From positions 11,240,001-11,304,000 of the forward strand of contig NC_044020.1 in assembly GCF_900496995.4 (NCBI RefSeq): 64,000 nucleotides of DNA. The letters run 5' to 3'. This document shows positions 37,201 through 50,930 of the stretch, in pieces (the first letter of the stretch is position 1; every line of letters starts with the position of its first letter). The notes under the pieces were generated by a model. The model did no database searches. It was not told the origin of the DNA and saw nothing but the letters and a program-made list of their open reading frames with translations. This DNA comes from Aquila chrysaetos chrysaetos. Its lineage: Eukaryota; Chordata; Aves; Accipitriformes; Accipitridae. The position numbers and the translations under genes are program-made.

Positions 37201-40200
37201 CACAGGATTCTCATAGTGCTATGGAAAATGTGTCTGACCAGGAAATTCTGCATTATAGTGAGCATCAGGTTGCTCAAAAGCAACATCCAAGATGTAGTGC
37301 ACAATATTGGGAAAGCTGTATGTGACAAATTGCTCTAAGCAAAGCATTTTTAAAATCAAGAGCTATTTTTCAGATAATATGACTTGGTCCTGAAGTTATT
37401 CACATGGTTATTATACAGCGCAGCAATGTTCATTTGTTGTAGAGCCACGTTCTGTTATCAGTCACAATAAATTGACTTTAAGTGGGGTTGCACTAGCTTA
37501 TCTAAAACCAGAATTTGGTCTGTGTTACTGTAGTTTCATAAGAAGTTACAGCAAAATGTGTTTCCCTTTCAGGAACATCAGGCTGCTTTGTTTTGATGCA
37601 AACTTTCAGCATTTCTAGAACAAAATCTTGAGGGGAAAATGTATTTGCATTCTAATTTAGGTCAAAACTAATGCTGTGTTATCAGGTTTTCTTGATCTCT
37701 TTTTCACCCAGCTCTAGAAATTACCTCTTACAGTCTTGAAGCCTGCCATGTGAGTTGAACTAGGGGACTGTCAACATTTCCACCTGCACACTTGCCTTGA
37801 AGCTTCCACTGATGAGTAAAATACTTTTCCTGAGATCCTAGGTAGCTATCGGTCTCCTCTTCATTAGAGCAACTTATTTTCATGGGACTCCTCCTCTGCG
37901 TTGCAGTGCTGCTTTTCTTACCACAGTTTGCGTCATTATTCTTTCTACTGTGGCTTACAAATAAAGTTATTTTCATAAATAGCAGTCCAGTGGTTTTTAT
38001 TTCAGCACCAAGGGACTGAAGTACACACAGTTTTATTAAACAAACCTCAATATATTTCTAAAAGAACGAAAAGAAAATCAATTAAAAGTGACTAAAAATT
38101 GTATAAAGATCTGATGCCTATTTAACATGAATAATTTTTCTCTGAGAAGATGACAAAAAATGAGATATTTCTTCAAAAAACAGGATTTTCTGGATACTTG
38201 TTTAACTCTTTGTTCTGCTGGCAGATTAAAAATTATTTTGGCAGCATTGTGCAGTCTAGTATTTGTAAGTTTATACTTCACCGCATTACATTAAGGCTTT
38301 CCTTGCAACGTCCAAGTACCCAAAATTAAGCATGTGCACATTCAGGAAGTACATGATAATTCTTAATCAGTTTTTACAACGTGGCATTTTATTTTGTTAA
38401 AGGGTCAAATTCTGTTCCTGCCTACGAACCGCCGAGGTGTGCGTGAAACCAGGCCTTGGCCCAGCCAAGCTGCTGTGACTGATGCACTGAAAAATAAAAG
38501 CAACTTGATTATCCAGGTGATGAGACCCTAGATTGCCTAATCCAGAGGCAGGTGAGCTTTTACCCTTGACGGCAGGACTGCAGGTATCCCATACACCCCC
38601 CCAGCTCTGTGTCCAGCACAGTTTTACGTCCCCTTCCCAGCGTCCCTTCATGTCTGCTGCACCACTGGTGAGACCGGGCTAGCTAACGGAAGACAAATAT
38701 TTTTCTTTAAGTGTCCGCCACAACCTCATCCTCTCAGATGATCTCTCTCATCATCATTTCAACTACAATATCTTGTAAAATGTCTTTTACTGCTAGATAG
38801 TTTTATAAGACAGGCATGGCAACTCACGACGCATCGTTCATAGCACAGGCGATGGCTTTCCTGGGGCCTACCACGTTCCCCGTACGCTCCGCTGACAAAA
38901 TGAATTTACGGTGTTGGCGTTTGCAGACATCTCACTGGAAAAATAGGAGGAGGGAGCCTGCCACGTGACGAACCCGTCAGGAAAGCTGCCCCAGTCCCGG
39001 GCTGTTCATTGCCCCTTCCAGAGGGAAGCGGTGTCACCCCAGAGGACTGCTTGCTTTTGGCTTGGTTGGGCTGGCATCAGAAGCTCCCCCCCCCTTCCAC
39101 AGTTTAAGGGTTGCAGAAGCAGACCCCAAATGTTTGACAACTTAAAAAAATGACAGGGTTACTTTGTTTTCCATCCTAATTTTTCATTGCCTAGGCTGCT
39201 CTGCTGGCAGGCAATTTCATGAAGACACGGTCTGATAAACTGACTTTGAACACTGAATCAATTGTGTGATTTAAAGTAAGAGCCCAAACTCAGCCAGGAA
39301 GTCATAAAGCAAAAAATTCATTAGAAAGAGAGCTGCAGTAAGCCACTCTAATAAAGGGCATCCTAATAGTTTTATGTTCAAATCGGCCTTTAATGATAAG
39401 TAATACTGTGTTTAAGAAGTAAAGAGACTGAAATAATTGTTTATGAAATTGCAATATATGGTTAATTTAGAAGAAAAGGAAGATTCACAGACATCCTGAT
39501 TTTAAATCCTTCTCCGCACAGCCATCTGATCCAAAGGCCGTGAAAGACTCATGGATCGGCAGTTATTAAGTGAGATCACTCACAGTATTTATTTTCCTTT
39601 CTAGTTACAGAAAGGGCGGTAAGGAAAATTAGACTGACAAATCTTCCCCTAGATGGAAAGAAAAAGCAGAGCAAAAGAAAATCCACCCGTTCTCACTCGT
39701 GGAATTTCATGTTATCCCTTATAAGGACAAGTTTCTGCAGCACATGAATCAAAAATCCTAAAACCCTGGGTGTTATAAAATCACCAGGACAACTGCTAAG
39801 TGCCAGCTTCAAGGCATCTGTATCAGGCTAAGACAAAATTGAGGATGCTTTGGGATTCCAGTGCACGGTAAACTGCGCTAGAATAAATGGCACAACAGAT
39901 TAATATTTCATATCTCTCAAACGAAGGCATTTTTTAATAGGGGAGAGACAGAGCAGAAGGGAAGGGGGTGACCACCCTAGCCCCATAACCAGCAATCACA
40001 CGGTTTGTGCCCTCTGACCGGACGGTTTGTAACCCCCACAGCGCTCCTGCCCCAGGGAGGCCACCACGAGAAGACACCACTGTAACCTCTCTGGGCTGGG
40101 CTGCAGGAGCGCACTAAAAACCATTAACGTTGCAAGAAAGGGATGGAGATCAACCCATGGAACGGGTGTGAAACATAGACAATATTGGGGTGAAAATGTG

Positions 40201-40853
40201 TGGTGTCCTACAAAATGAAGGATATTAGAGAGGACTAAGCAATACAGATCACCTTAAAGCAAGGCTAATCACAGCAACCAAGGTTTGCAGACTCATTAAC
40301 TTAATCTTGCCTGTATACTCACAGCACATTTTCAAAACAGACAGTGTTGTCATAAAAATTACAATACATATATAGAGAGATTTATTTACATTAAACTAGT
40401 TTGCACTGATTTTGGTTCATATACAGTCTTTGCTTCAATTTTCTTTTTCTTGTAGTGTAAATCCCAGTTGAGTATTAAATATTCAGTCATAACTTTTAGT
40501 GGTCCTTCACACTGTAGCTACAGTGCTAATATCTGTACACTGGGTCACACCACATCCTAGCTGGAAAGAGGCTGTGTGGAGAAACCTAGTACTATGAAAG
40601 GAAACTTGCTGTGTTCCCCAGGTGTTCTTACCTTGCTTTGCCCATTACCTTGTACAAAATTGGAGAAGCCAAAACTGTACTGTGCATCTAATCCTTGTCA
40701 ACTTGCTGTCTTCTAGTCTCTTCCTTTTCCCTCAGCTTTTTTTTTGCTGTATCAGTCGGTGGTTCCTGGGGGATGGCTGAGCCAGGCACCACATGCTGTG
40801 GGAGTGCACTGAGGCAGCAATGGGGAGAGCTCATGGTGTGCAAAGAGAAGCAT
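34213..40853. other. Intergenic, nothing recognised
   Basis: A long AT-rich stretch, with frames of at most 84 codons that carry no domain. I recognise no LTR, no CR1 and no exon. Parts of it could be conserved noncoding DNA, which only a multi-species alignment would show. Confidence 0.5.
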
Positions 40854-41190
40854 AGAATCGTACAATCACAGAATGGTTTGGGTTGGAAGGGACCCTTAAA
40901 GGTCATCTAGTTCAACCTCCCCACAATGAGCAGGGACATCTTCAACTAGATCAGGTTGCTCAGAGCCCCATTCAACCTGACCTTGAATGCTTGCAGGGAT
41001 GAGGCATCTACCACCTCTCTGGGCAACTTGTTCCAGTGTTTCACCACACTCATTGTAAACAATTTCTTCCTTATATCTAGTCTGAATCTACCCTCTTTTA
41101 GTTTAAAACCATTACCCCTTGTCCTATCGCAACACACCCTACTAAAAAGTCTGTCGCCCTGCATGATTGTCTGCAAGGCTGCAAGGCACA
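40854..41190 (-). mobile_element. CR1 LINE 3' end with ORF2 C-terminus
   Basis: Read on the plus strand, this starts with the antisense CR1 tail 'catagaatcgtacaatcaca' and 'gaatggtttgggttggaagg'. It continues through 'ttcttccttatatctagtct' to about 41190, where the element is 5' truncated. On the minus strand an open frame encodes the end of the reverse-transcriptase ORF, with the block [10 protein letters not shown] about 35 codons before the stop at 40946-40948. This is the best-preserved CR1 in the window. It lacks most of ORF2 and all of ORF1, so it is dead on arrival, the usual fate of CR1 insertions. Confidence 0.9.
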
Positions 41191-44100
41191 GCAGAGAGAT
41201 GGTGGCTGTCCCTTCATCCTTTAGCTCACTTTCTGTCATCACTCCCCAACTTAATCCAAGCCCCCAGACCTCTAGGCTTAGGAAAAAACAGCCAGTGCTG
41301 GAGAAGTGACAGCCGACTCTTTCATGTCAGTTTTACTGTTAATATCAACTGAGACCACCTTCTCTCCACGGACACACACGAAGCCCCTGGGTACGAGCAG
41401 AAGCACACTGCAAACTTTGATTTTCTAGCAAAGCAGTGAGACAATGCCAACAGGCCTGTAAAGGACAGATGTTGCTGTGGGGCTGAATGCAGTCTCCACA
41501 CTGTCATCTAGTGGATTTAGCAGTGATATCTAGAGCTCAGTTTAGTACTATTTTGTAATTTCACTGGACACACTGCAGCTAAAACACTTTTTTTTTCTGT
41601 GCAGTTTCTGCCTTTTCTCACCCAGTTCACTTGGGATTGCTCCTTTCTGAATCCCCCTCTTACAATAATTTCATTCTCTCCATTTTAATCCCTTTGTACA
41701 ATAAACCCTTTTTCTTTGGGTTACTGTAATTCCCAGGCAGGCTAGTTCCCCACTGCCAGCCAGTGACTGCACAATATCTTCTTTCCTTTCATTTAGGAAA
41801 ATAACTCTTTTCCTTACAGTAAGGTAGAAATAAATTTCTTGTCTGTGAAAGACAGAGTAAAACCCTTTATAGATTTACTATAAGTGGTGTAGGTGCCCTT
41901 TGATACCCCCTCTAGTCTTCAAAGACAGCTCTACAAGCTGAACACACTGGGTGCCTGTCTGTCTCTTCACACAGCATCCCTGCCTTTTCAGTCTCCAGCC
42001 CCACACTGCTTGCAGTCTTCTACTCTGAGAAATTGCTCAACAAACTCAAGTACTACAGGGGTAAGGAAATTATGACACACAATTATGCCAGCTATGTTTG
42101 CCTAAACCTAACAAGTATGTAACTACGATAAACTTAGCAGTATGCAGATACGATAAATATTAGCCAAGTGGTGTTATTAGCATGACAAGCACTCCCAAAA
42201 TCCTGAGTTCTCCCAGCTCAAGAAGGTCTGCAAGATGCAGCTGTTAGCCCTTAGGATCCACAGTCATGAGGGGTGTCCCACCTCATGTGTCAAGGTGGCC
42301 TGGAAAAGATGTTAGCCTTCATAGCTGTGGATTCCCAGACAGTGGGATCTTCAATGCTGATCCTACTCTGCTGAGCCTACCTCTCGGTCTTTGATTTTCC
42401 CTTTTATTGTCTCAGTTTCAGTGACCTGTGACCTTCTGTACTTCCTCATTTATGCAGCCAGATTGCTCATCATCCCTGGGGAATCAGCTCTGAATCCATC
42501 CCAAAGGCAACCCGTCACTCCATCTGCATCCCGCAGCTGCCTTCCTGAGGAGTCAGCTCCCCAGGCTCACCCAGAGACAACCAACCACTTCACCCCCACT
42601 CTGCAGTTCTTTTAATAGCAGTGATTTTACACCATCAACCCTACAGTCTACCAGATGTTAAATCAGCAATTAGCTAAATATATCAATGCCCGGTCAGCAA
42701 TTCCACTACTGCTTTACAGTTATACTAAGTCAGTGATTTGGCCAGTTGCTGTCCCATCAGAAGAAAATATGTTTGTGCTGGTTTGGCAATTTTGCCACTG
42801 GCCCATCTCGGCTCAATGGTCCCCTTTCTGCAGCAAGGCTCTGTGACGCCCCCACTGCCTCCAGCTTTTCTCTTACAAAAACTGAGAGAATGGGAACTGA
42901 CTTGTCAGAGGTTGCAAAGGAGGAATATGAGGCCATTGACGTGCAACAGAAAGGGGAGAGAGACTTGAAACACTGTTTAGTCTAACAGTTTACAAACCAC
43001 CAGCTAATAGTCTGGAAAAGCTTTTCTTCTCTAAAACTGTGCTTCTGCATTCACATCAGAGGCTCTATCAAAAACTTTTTGCATGAGTGCATTCTGAGGG
43101 TGTTTTTAATAGAAATCTCCAGTTTACTAACGGTTTTAATGACCCTCTGCCAAAAACTCTGAGAAAAAGTCTGTTCCAGAGGCTAGGGTATTGATCTAGC
43201 TGGGAAAGAGACCCATTGCCACATTCATGGTTGACTCCTAGATAAAAGCTGTGTACAGAAAAGTGCAGAGTTCAGGCAACCTGCTCTAGAGAAACCTGAC
43301 TTTTTCAGCAATTAACTTCCAAGAATTTAGAGGGACTTTAATGATAACAAGTAAATTAAGCAGGATATGATGCACAAAGGACATAAGGAATTCAGAAATT
43401 GGTGTATGTACTAGATATGACTTAATTAAGTCTGTGTTAGACCTTGCTAGCAGGTGGCTGCTCTCCTGGAGATGATGGCTAACCTGCCCCGCCACCGAGC
43501 TCTTACTAGAAACCTGTCCCTGTTGAAAGGACCACTGGGGTAACAGAATTCAGGACAAGAGAAAAATTATTTCAGAGCAGAATTCTCTTTCTATAATCTC
43601 AACATGAATACATAGACCAAGTCTCCCAAGTAAGGCAAGTGGATATAATTACTTATGGTTAAGCTCATTTTTGTGGGGGGAAGTCTTGGCCCATTTCTCA
43701 ATTCTGATGTGTCTCATTTCTGAGCTCTGTCCCACTGCACTATTTCCAACTGGTATGATCTGGTCTAATTTAGTATAAGTGTTGCCTCTATAAATTAACA
43801 TCAGTAAAAATCATAATAGTAGAGTTCTAAGTGTCCAATTCACTCTACTGTAAAGCATTACGTTTCACAGGTGTTGCAGTTTCTTATCTCACTTGCAACA
43901 AAACATCCCAGGAGTACAGAAAAGCTGAAAGCCACTTGCACTAACCCAGCACAGAGTGCGTCCCTACCAGACAGCAGTGGGACTTCTCATCTTACTCTGT
44001 TTTTTTTCCCCGAGAGCCCTTCTTTACACTATGTATGGAAACCTATCATCTCAGTGCCAAATTAATACAAGTCAAAAGCATTCTGGGACTAGTCTTCACA

Positions 44101-47100
44101 AATAAATCTAGTACAAGTATCCTCAGGATACAGTCATTACTAAACATCTCTTTCATATTGCTCATTATATCATGGTGAAGTTTTTTCAAAATATGTCTGC
44201 GAGAGACAGCAGTGACTTACCCAGAATATATATTGTTATAGCAGAGTATAAAGATGTCTTTCAACATTAATACCACAAAATCAGCAAAGTTCACAGAGCC
44301 ATTAAACCCTTAGAACTAACCTTATTTTTATATATAGTCGCATCTAAATATTAAAGCATGTCATAATTTCGTGCTTTATTCACGCTCTCTTTCCCATACT
44401 CTTTCTATAAAGAGTATCTTTTTGTCATAACAACATTTTAAAATTTGAAGTTTAGGGACTCGTGCATGTTTAAGTCTTGTCTGTAGCTGTTTATGGTCTT
44501 ATCAGAGAAGGAATTTGCTTTGGATGTACTTGTACATCAAAACAGGTTCAACCACAGTTGGCTATATGAGATGCAGAGCAGAAATGCTGAGGAGCAACAT
44601 CAGGTTTCCCTACAGAAAGCTTTTTGTGTTGGCTCTTCTGCCGAGCTGCCCATTTATATTGTAGTTGCTGGAGATGCCCACAGGTAAAACAGACAGTACT
44701 AGAGACAGGCGTGTTTGGTCCTTTGCTATGCAGGTCTGTGCTAAGCCAGCATGACCACAATAAGAGGTTTGATGTTAACATGCGACACTTGTGCACATAT
44801 CCAGACTGCTTATTCTATGGAGCAGATGATCTTCAGACTTTTTATGCTGCTCCCTGTAGGTACTCCTTGTAGCCATAACGCTGCCCCTTGCAGCTATTTT
44901 CCTCTGAGCAGCTGTCTGAATGGACAGTGGCCAATTTATCAGTCACAGCAATTTATCAGAGAGATTCAAATATTGGCAAAATCACTATGAAGTTAATACT
45001 CTGGAGACTGGAACTACATAGAGCGGTTTAAAATAACAGCAACCTGCTGAATATGGCATCATTGAACCCAAACTGCAAATTACATTAAAGGACATTTGCT
45101 TATGGAGCTTGACAAATTACAAATGTATAACAACTCCTGACATATCTCGAGGATAACTGCCACTGAACTAATTATTCCATGTTGATAAGATCAGCCAATT
45201 TTCCCTTTGTCAATGTGCCTCGGCAAGCCAGTTGTGATAATGAACAGAAAAAAACTGCTTTTTTTTCTACCTATATGATTTTTGCTGTCTTGCTGTCATC
45301 TTTTTCTTAGCATGTTGATATTTGCTCATATTTGGAATTAGATGATCTTTGCTGGTTTACTGACACAGGGATTCTTAATATTGGTATGATGATTCCACTT
45401 GTCTTTTCCTCCTGCACTAAGAACTGGATACAGCAAGGAACACAAATCTCTTATACATTATATTTATGGACAGTTTTGCAGAAGTTTCCTGTAAAGCATA
45501 CTGCCAGATCCAGTTAGGATTCTGCAGATAACTTTTTAAAGGAAAACGCCTGTTCTACCAGCTGACGAGCTGTTGTCATGGTCCTGCTGGTTTGTATTAG
45601 GAAAACTTCCATCCACCTACAGAATATGTCTGCTATGCCTATCAAATATTTTTTACTTTTTTTTTGTTCTAATTAAATGTCCTAGAAGATGAATTTGCAT
45701 GGTGGGCCACAATCTGTCTCCTGCTGAGGTCTAAAAAGAGCATTCTTTTTCCTTGTTACTTGCAAAATGATTGCATGCACAGGTAGAGTATTTATCTTAG
45801 TCTTCATTCATATCCATTGTATTTATAGCCTGTTATTTCCAATCTATATTGTTTTGTCTGTTCCTTGAAGTCCTCCTGAGAGAACACTATGGACTAAACT
45901 TTTTTCAGGTTTGTATTGGTACTGCTCTTCCTAGTTCCTTATGTCTTCAAGCATGAACAAGCACTCCTCTATGCCAAACTTAATTTTGGTTCAGTTTAAA
46001 GGTGAATCCTGCAATAAATTCTCCTTGCCTAGGCTTCTTCTACTGCTTCTGGCAACACTGCATCTTGTTTCTGCAGTGCCTGAGATTCAGGACAGTCTCT
46101 GTACTTCCAAAGTGCAAGAGACATAATTTTTTGATCAATGCAGTTAAATCATTAAAGAAGCAGAGAGGCAGAGAAGTCCTGTAAGTAGTGAGATAAACAA
46201 AGTGCATCCAGTATCTCCAAAGAGATGCTCCCCCACCGCTGTCATCAGCAACCTCTCTACAGTATCCCCTGTTCAGACCCGTATTTTCCGTGGCCCAAAC
46301 ACAGCACCCTAACTTCATCCCACTCATAGGGTACAAGTCAGCATCTCTTGTGGCTAGCTGGCAGCCACACGTGTGCTAATTTGTGGGCTAACCTGAGGGC
46401 TGAGTTCTCCTTGCCTTTACTGCAGTGTTGGAGGAAGGAAGGAAGGACTCATCATTTTTCTCATCTCAAACTAGCCATCAATGTTACCGGTTTTTGTATA
46501 TGGTTTTTACTTGATATTGGTCAACAGAGTCCAAAGTTACTGGGTGAGAGCACAGTGGCAGGCTAATTTCTTTCTGAAAAATATCTAATGGGATGTAAGA
46601 GAAAGGCACTATGAGCCAATTAACATGCAGAGTATATTTTTTTAATTCTTATTAGCTATATCTCCCCACTGTGGTCTGAAGATCATCTCCTGCAGGATTA
46701 TTTTGTTGCAAAGATTATAGCTTCTGGCTTTCAGCTTGTAGTCTATTGAACAAGTGCTGCTATGGCAGAGGGACTTTATTTTTCAATTTTATTTTTAAGG
46801 AGAATGTTATTTATGATTTTTTTAATAGCACTGATGATTGGAGGAAAGAGGATAGTCCCCCAGGGAACATAAGAGGGCTTGACATGCCCAATGGTGCAGG
46901 CTCTGTTTTATAGTCCTAACGCCCTTTCAGACATGGGTTTGTTTCCCATGCACTAGAATTATTAGTGCCATAGCAGCATAAAACTGAAACAAAAGCAGCA
47001 AACCTCTGTCATTTTACACTGAGGTGTAAAATTTTACATTTTAAGACTGAAATAATTTTATGAATCATCTAAGCCAGATTTACAAGATCAAACAAGCAAT

Positions 47101-47547
47101 GCTCATCAGTTAGCACTGCATGGAGAAACACAAGGAGTGATATGAACTAATCAGTACTGCAAAACGCTTATGCGTGTAGCCATAGAAAGCAACACTACAG
47201 AAAACAGATACTTTGGCAAAGTCCACCATTACACTGTATGGATGTCTTTCACTTTATGCCATGATATAACCATAAAGGTAGAAAATTTTCTCTTCCTACT
47301 GTTCATTAAATGAAAACACTGGGGTGAATTTTTCCTTTAACATTGAAAACAGCAAGGCCTGCATTCATTTGAATTTCAACAGACACCAGTTTCCACCATC
47401 ACGGCCTTAATGATAACAAGGTGTCCTGCTCACAGAGTCTCAGCACTTGGTCTGAGGTGCTTGCAGAGAGCCATGTGGATCTTCATTTTCCTATGACAAG
47501 TGTCATAGCTTTGGACTGAAAACTTCAGTCAATCTTTGACTACATAC
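41191..47547. other. Intergenic, nothing firmly recognised
   Basis: No gene supported. A diverged two-unit direct repeat of about 65 bp lies at roughly 42480-42612, its units beginning 'gaatcagctctgaatcc' and 'gagtcagctccccaggc'. Otherwise there are only short frames and AT-rich sequence. Confidence 0.45.
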
Positions 47548-48075
47548 TGTGCCTAGTTGGGATGTAGTTAATTTTCTTCACGTGGTGTCAGGTTTTAGAT
47601 TTGTGACTAAACCAGCGTTGCTAACACACCAGCGTTTTGGCCATAGCTGCACAGTGCTTGCACAGCCTCAAGGCTTTCTCTGTTTCCCACTTTGCCGCCA
47701 CAGCAAGTGGGCTGGGGGTGGGCAAGAGGCTGGGAGGGAACACAGCCAGCACAGGTGACCCAAACTGACCAAAGAGATATTCCACACCATGTGATGTCAT
47801 GCTCAGCAATAAAACTAGAGGATAGTCTTTCTGTAGCTGTTGCTTGGAGACTGGCTGGTCATTGGTCTGCTGGTGGGAGGTGGTGAGTGATTGTCTTTGC
47901 ATCACTTGTGGGGTTTTTTTTCCTCTTCTTCACTTATTAAACTGTCTTCATCTCAACCCATGAGTTTTCTTGCTTTTGTTCCTCCTATTCTCTCTTCCAT
48001 CCCACTGGGGGTGAGGTGGGGAGCAAATGAGTGGCTGGTGGGTACTTAGTTGCTGGCGGGGGTCAACCCACCACA
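47548..48075 (+). mobile_element. Diverged solo LTR, family A, plus orientation
   Basis: It runs from TGTGCCTAGTTGGGATG to GTCAACCCACCACA and follows the reverse complement of the LTRs at 23779-24371 and 49395-49975. Shared blocks include 'gagggaacacagccagcaca' (47734-47753), 'ccacaccatgtgatgtcatg' (47782-47801), the polyadenylation signal ATTAAA within 'acttattaaactgtcttcat', and 'ccatcccactggggg' near 47997. The TATA region is degenerate. The flanking pentamers do not match, consistent with an older insertion. Confidence 0.85.
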
Positions 48076-49174
48076 GATTACCAAACTTTAACTGCCTTAT
48101 CTGAAATGCCATATGAATGGAACTTAGCTTCAGGTTATTTTTAAAGTTTCTTCAGAAATAGCTCAGCCATTTCAAAAAAAGATTCTAGAAATATTGTGCT
48201 GCATTCACTGGGAAATTTCAGCATCTTTCTATTGATTGACGATGAAGGGCTGGAAACCTGGACCATGGGTTCCTGGTGTGGCTGTGTGCCTTTTGGTCTT
48301 CCCCAAAACCACTACCCCATCTAAAAAAAAAGGGCAAGCAAACACAATCAGAGCACCCTAGCCTGTATAATCTGTTTGCATGTGCCCAAGGGGACTTGCC
48401 GATACTCACAGCTAAGTGTTCCAAAGCTCCCACTGCCATGGGCATGCTCCAGCCCAAGCCTAGAGGGAGGATGCAAATATTCTCAGTTGCTTTTCTTGTC
48501 AGCTAGAAGATGTTAAGAGCAATGAGTGTAAGAGCTGGAAGCAGGGAACCATTTTCCCCTTGTAGTCTTAATGCTGATGAACAGACAGCAAACAAAGTAA
48601 AAATAAAAAGACACCTGGCTTAAATGCAGAAGTGTAAAAATGAGATAGGTTTTGCATGGTTGAGCTGGTAGCACTGGAGCTAGAGCCCAGGAAAAGTTTC
48701 AAGACTGAGCTTTGCTGGGATGAAAACAGGCTGGGGGCCTGCAGGCAGAGGAAGACAAGTTGGAGCCCAGGAAGATGAGAAGAGAAAAAGATTTTCAAAA
48801 ATAGGGTTGCAGTGGCAACCTTGCAAATTCGACAAGAAGTCCCAGGAGGGGAAAAAAGTGATGATGAAGGCAAGGTTTCCAAAACGAAGGGCAAAAATAT
48901 TTAGGTCTAGGAAGGCACAGAGACAAGGACTGAGACAGGGATGTAGTAAGTGTAGCCACTACAGTCAAGTTTAAAGGAAGACTTTGTTTAAAGGACCAGG
49001 TTTCTAGAATAAAGGCTGTATTCTAGATTACAACCCACCTGTCTGCCACCATGAAAATCACTCTTGATTGGAAAGCAGAAGACACACCTGTCTAGCACTC
49101 AGCTAATGAGGCACCAGTAGGAAAAAAGATTACTTAAAACACCTGGGAAGGAAAGTACTGTCAACACCAAATGT
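48076..49174. other. Intergenic, nothing recognised
   Basis: About 1.1 kb between the plus-strand LTR-A and the provirus. A 108-codon minus-strand frame at 48568-48894 has no domain. Confidence 0.5.
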
Positions 49175-49179
49175 GGTGG

Positions 49180-50591
49180 TGTGACAGCGTGCTCCCCCTG
49201 CCCCCAACCTGCCCTGTATTTCCCATAACCCTGCTCAAGTGATGACCACCACTGCAACCCTGCTCAAGTGATAACCACCAGCGGCAGTTGTAATGGATGC
49301 GTCTGGTTGTGATGACTGCATCTGGGAGACAGATAACAACACAATAGCCAAGGGCTAATTTGACCAATGCACCCACCTAACTACAGTGCTGGTCTGTTGT
49401 GGTTTAACCCCAGTCAGCAACTAAGCACCCCACAGCCACTCACTCACTTGCCCCCCACCCAGTGGGATGGGGGAGAAAATCGGGAAAAGAAGTAAAGCTC
49501 GTGGGTTGAGATAAGAACAGTTTAATAGAACAGAAAAGAAGAAACTAGTAATGATAACACTAATAAAATGACAACAGTAATAATAAAAGGATTGGAATAT
49601 ACAAGTGATGCACAGTGCAATTGCTCACCACCTGCTGACCAATGCCCAGTTAGTTCCTGACTGGTGATTCCCCTCAGCCCCACTCCCCCCCAGTTTATAT
49701 ACTGGGCATGACATCACATGGTATGGAATAGCCCTTTGGCCAGTTTGGGTCAGCTGTCCTGGCTGTGTCCCCTCCCAACTTCTTGTGTCCCTCCAGCCTT
49801 CTTGCTGGCTGGGCATGAGAAGCTGAAAAGTCCTTGACTTTAGTCTAAACACTACTTAGCAACAACTGAAAACATCAGTGTGTTATCAACATTCTTCTCA
49901 TACCTAACTCATAAACACAGCACTATACCAGCTACTAGGAAGACAATTAACTCTACCCCAGCTGAAACCAGGACATGGTCAATGTCTGACTCAAGCAAGT
50001 TTGGAAGAAACTAATGTCTCTAGTTGGTACGCAAATACGACTATGAGTCCATCATCTTACTTCATAAATAGTGGACAGCCCAGGGCCCGTTGATCTCTTC
50101 TGCATGGCAGTGGGCTGCATGCCAGGATCTCCCCTTGACTAGAGACACCTTTCAAGGTTACTCCTCGAGGTTGAGAGAATCCTTATCACGCCAAATACTC
50201 AGTAAGTGAATTGGGAATAAGCACACTGAAACTTTGAAATCTTAGCTAAGTGATATAAAGGATTGATTGCGCATATATAATCCTTTAGACATAAACCATT
50301 GGCCAAGTCTGGGACTAAGTCTGGATCCAGCCACACCTAAACTCCCCTCTGAGGAGGAGTTTAGAACGCAAGGGGGTCCCTTCTGAACCTCATGACTCAA
50401 AGGGAGGGTCTCCCTGACAGTTTTGTCTGACCCTGTCCTCTATGCAGTAAATACTCAAGTGTACCTTGCCATCAAATCTTGTTAAACCACTGTTGCATTT
50501 ATTATTAAACTTTGTTAAATTGCTGTTTTATATCAAAAAACGTATTGCTCCTTCTCTCTTACGAGTGAAGTGCATCACTCGATCCAGGACA
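49180..50591 (+). repeat. 5' LTR of the provirus (family C), interrupted
   Basis: The LTR starts TGTGACAG and ends GATCCAGGACA. Its last ~126 bp (from 'ttgccatcaaatcttg' at 50466) match 52900-53024 closely, identifying the R/U5 part of both LTRs. A TATA-like CATAAATA lies at 50063-50070. The U3 holds two imperfect 29-bp direct repeats beginning 'accctgctcaagtgat' (near 49229 and 49258), which could be enhancer repeats. Its polyadenylation signal is mutated here (CAAAAAAC) but intact in the 3' copy. A family A LTR was inserted into its U3 at 49395-49975. Confidence 0.8.
49395..49975 (-). mobile_element. Solo LTR, family A, nested inside the provirus LTR
   Basis: The 581-bp element runs from TGTTGTGGTTTAACCCC to GAAACCAGGACA. 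The pentamer TGGTC is duplicated at both edges (49390-49394 and 49976-49980). Sense is the minus strand: TATATAAA at 49701-49694 and ATTAAA at 49526-49521 are correctly placed for promoter and polyadenylation. It interrupts the U3 of the plus-strand provirus and is therefore younger. It is also better preserved than its relative at 47548-48075. Confidence 0.93.
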
Positions 50592-50930
50592 AATTGTCAT
50601 AGTTGGCACAATGGCAAGTAGTATCATCGATTGTTTATGGAGGCATAGAGTGAATCCGAGTCCCAGCTTCTCAGAAGAATGGGCCTGTGACAACTGGTGT
50701 AATTGGGAAGCTGTTGCCCTACGCATTCCCAGAACCAAGAATCAAGGTCAGCCTACTGGTCTTATCTTGAGTCCGACTGAAGCATTCCAGAATTGAGATA
50801 ACAGTGAAAGAAAGGAGTGTATTTCAACTCCTCCAGCACCAGTCCCTAGAAAGGGAGACAAGCCCTTCCTCCCCCTTAGGGAGGAACTGCAGGACATGAA
50901 GTCAAAATATGAGTAATGCCTGGAAGTTAA

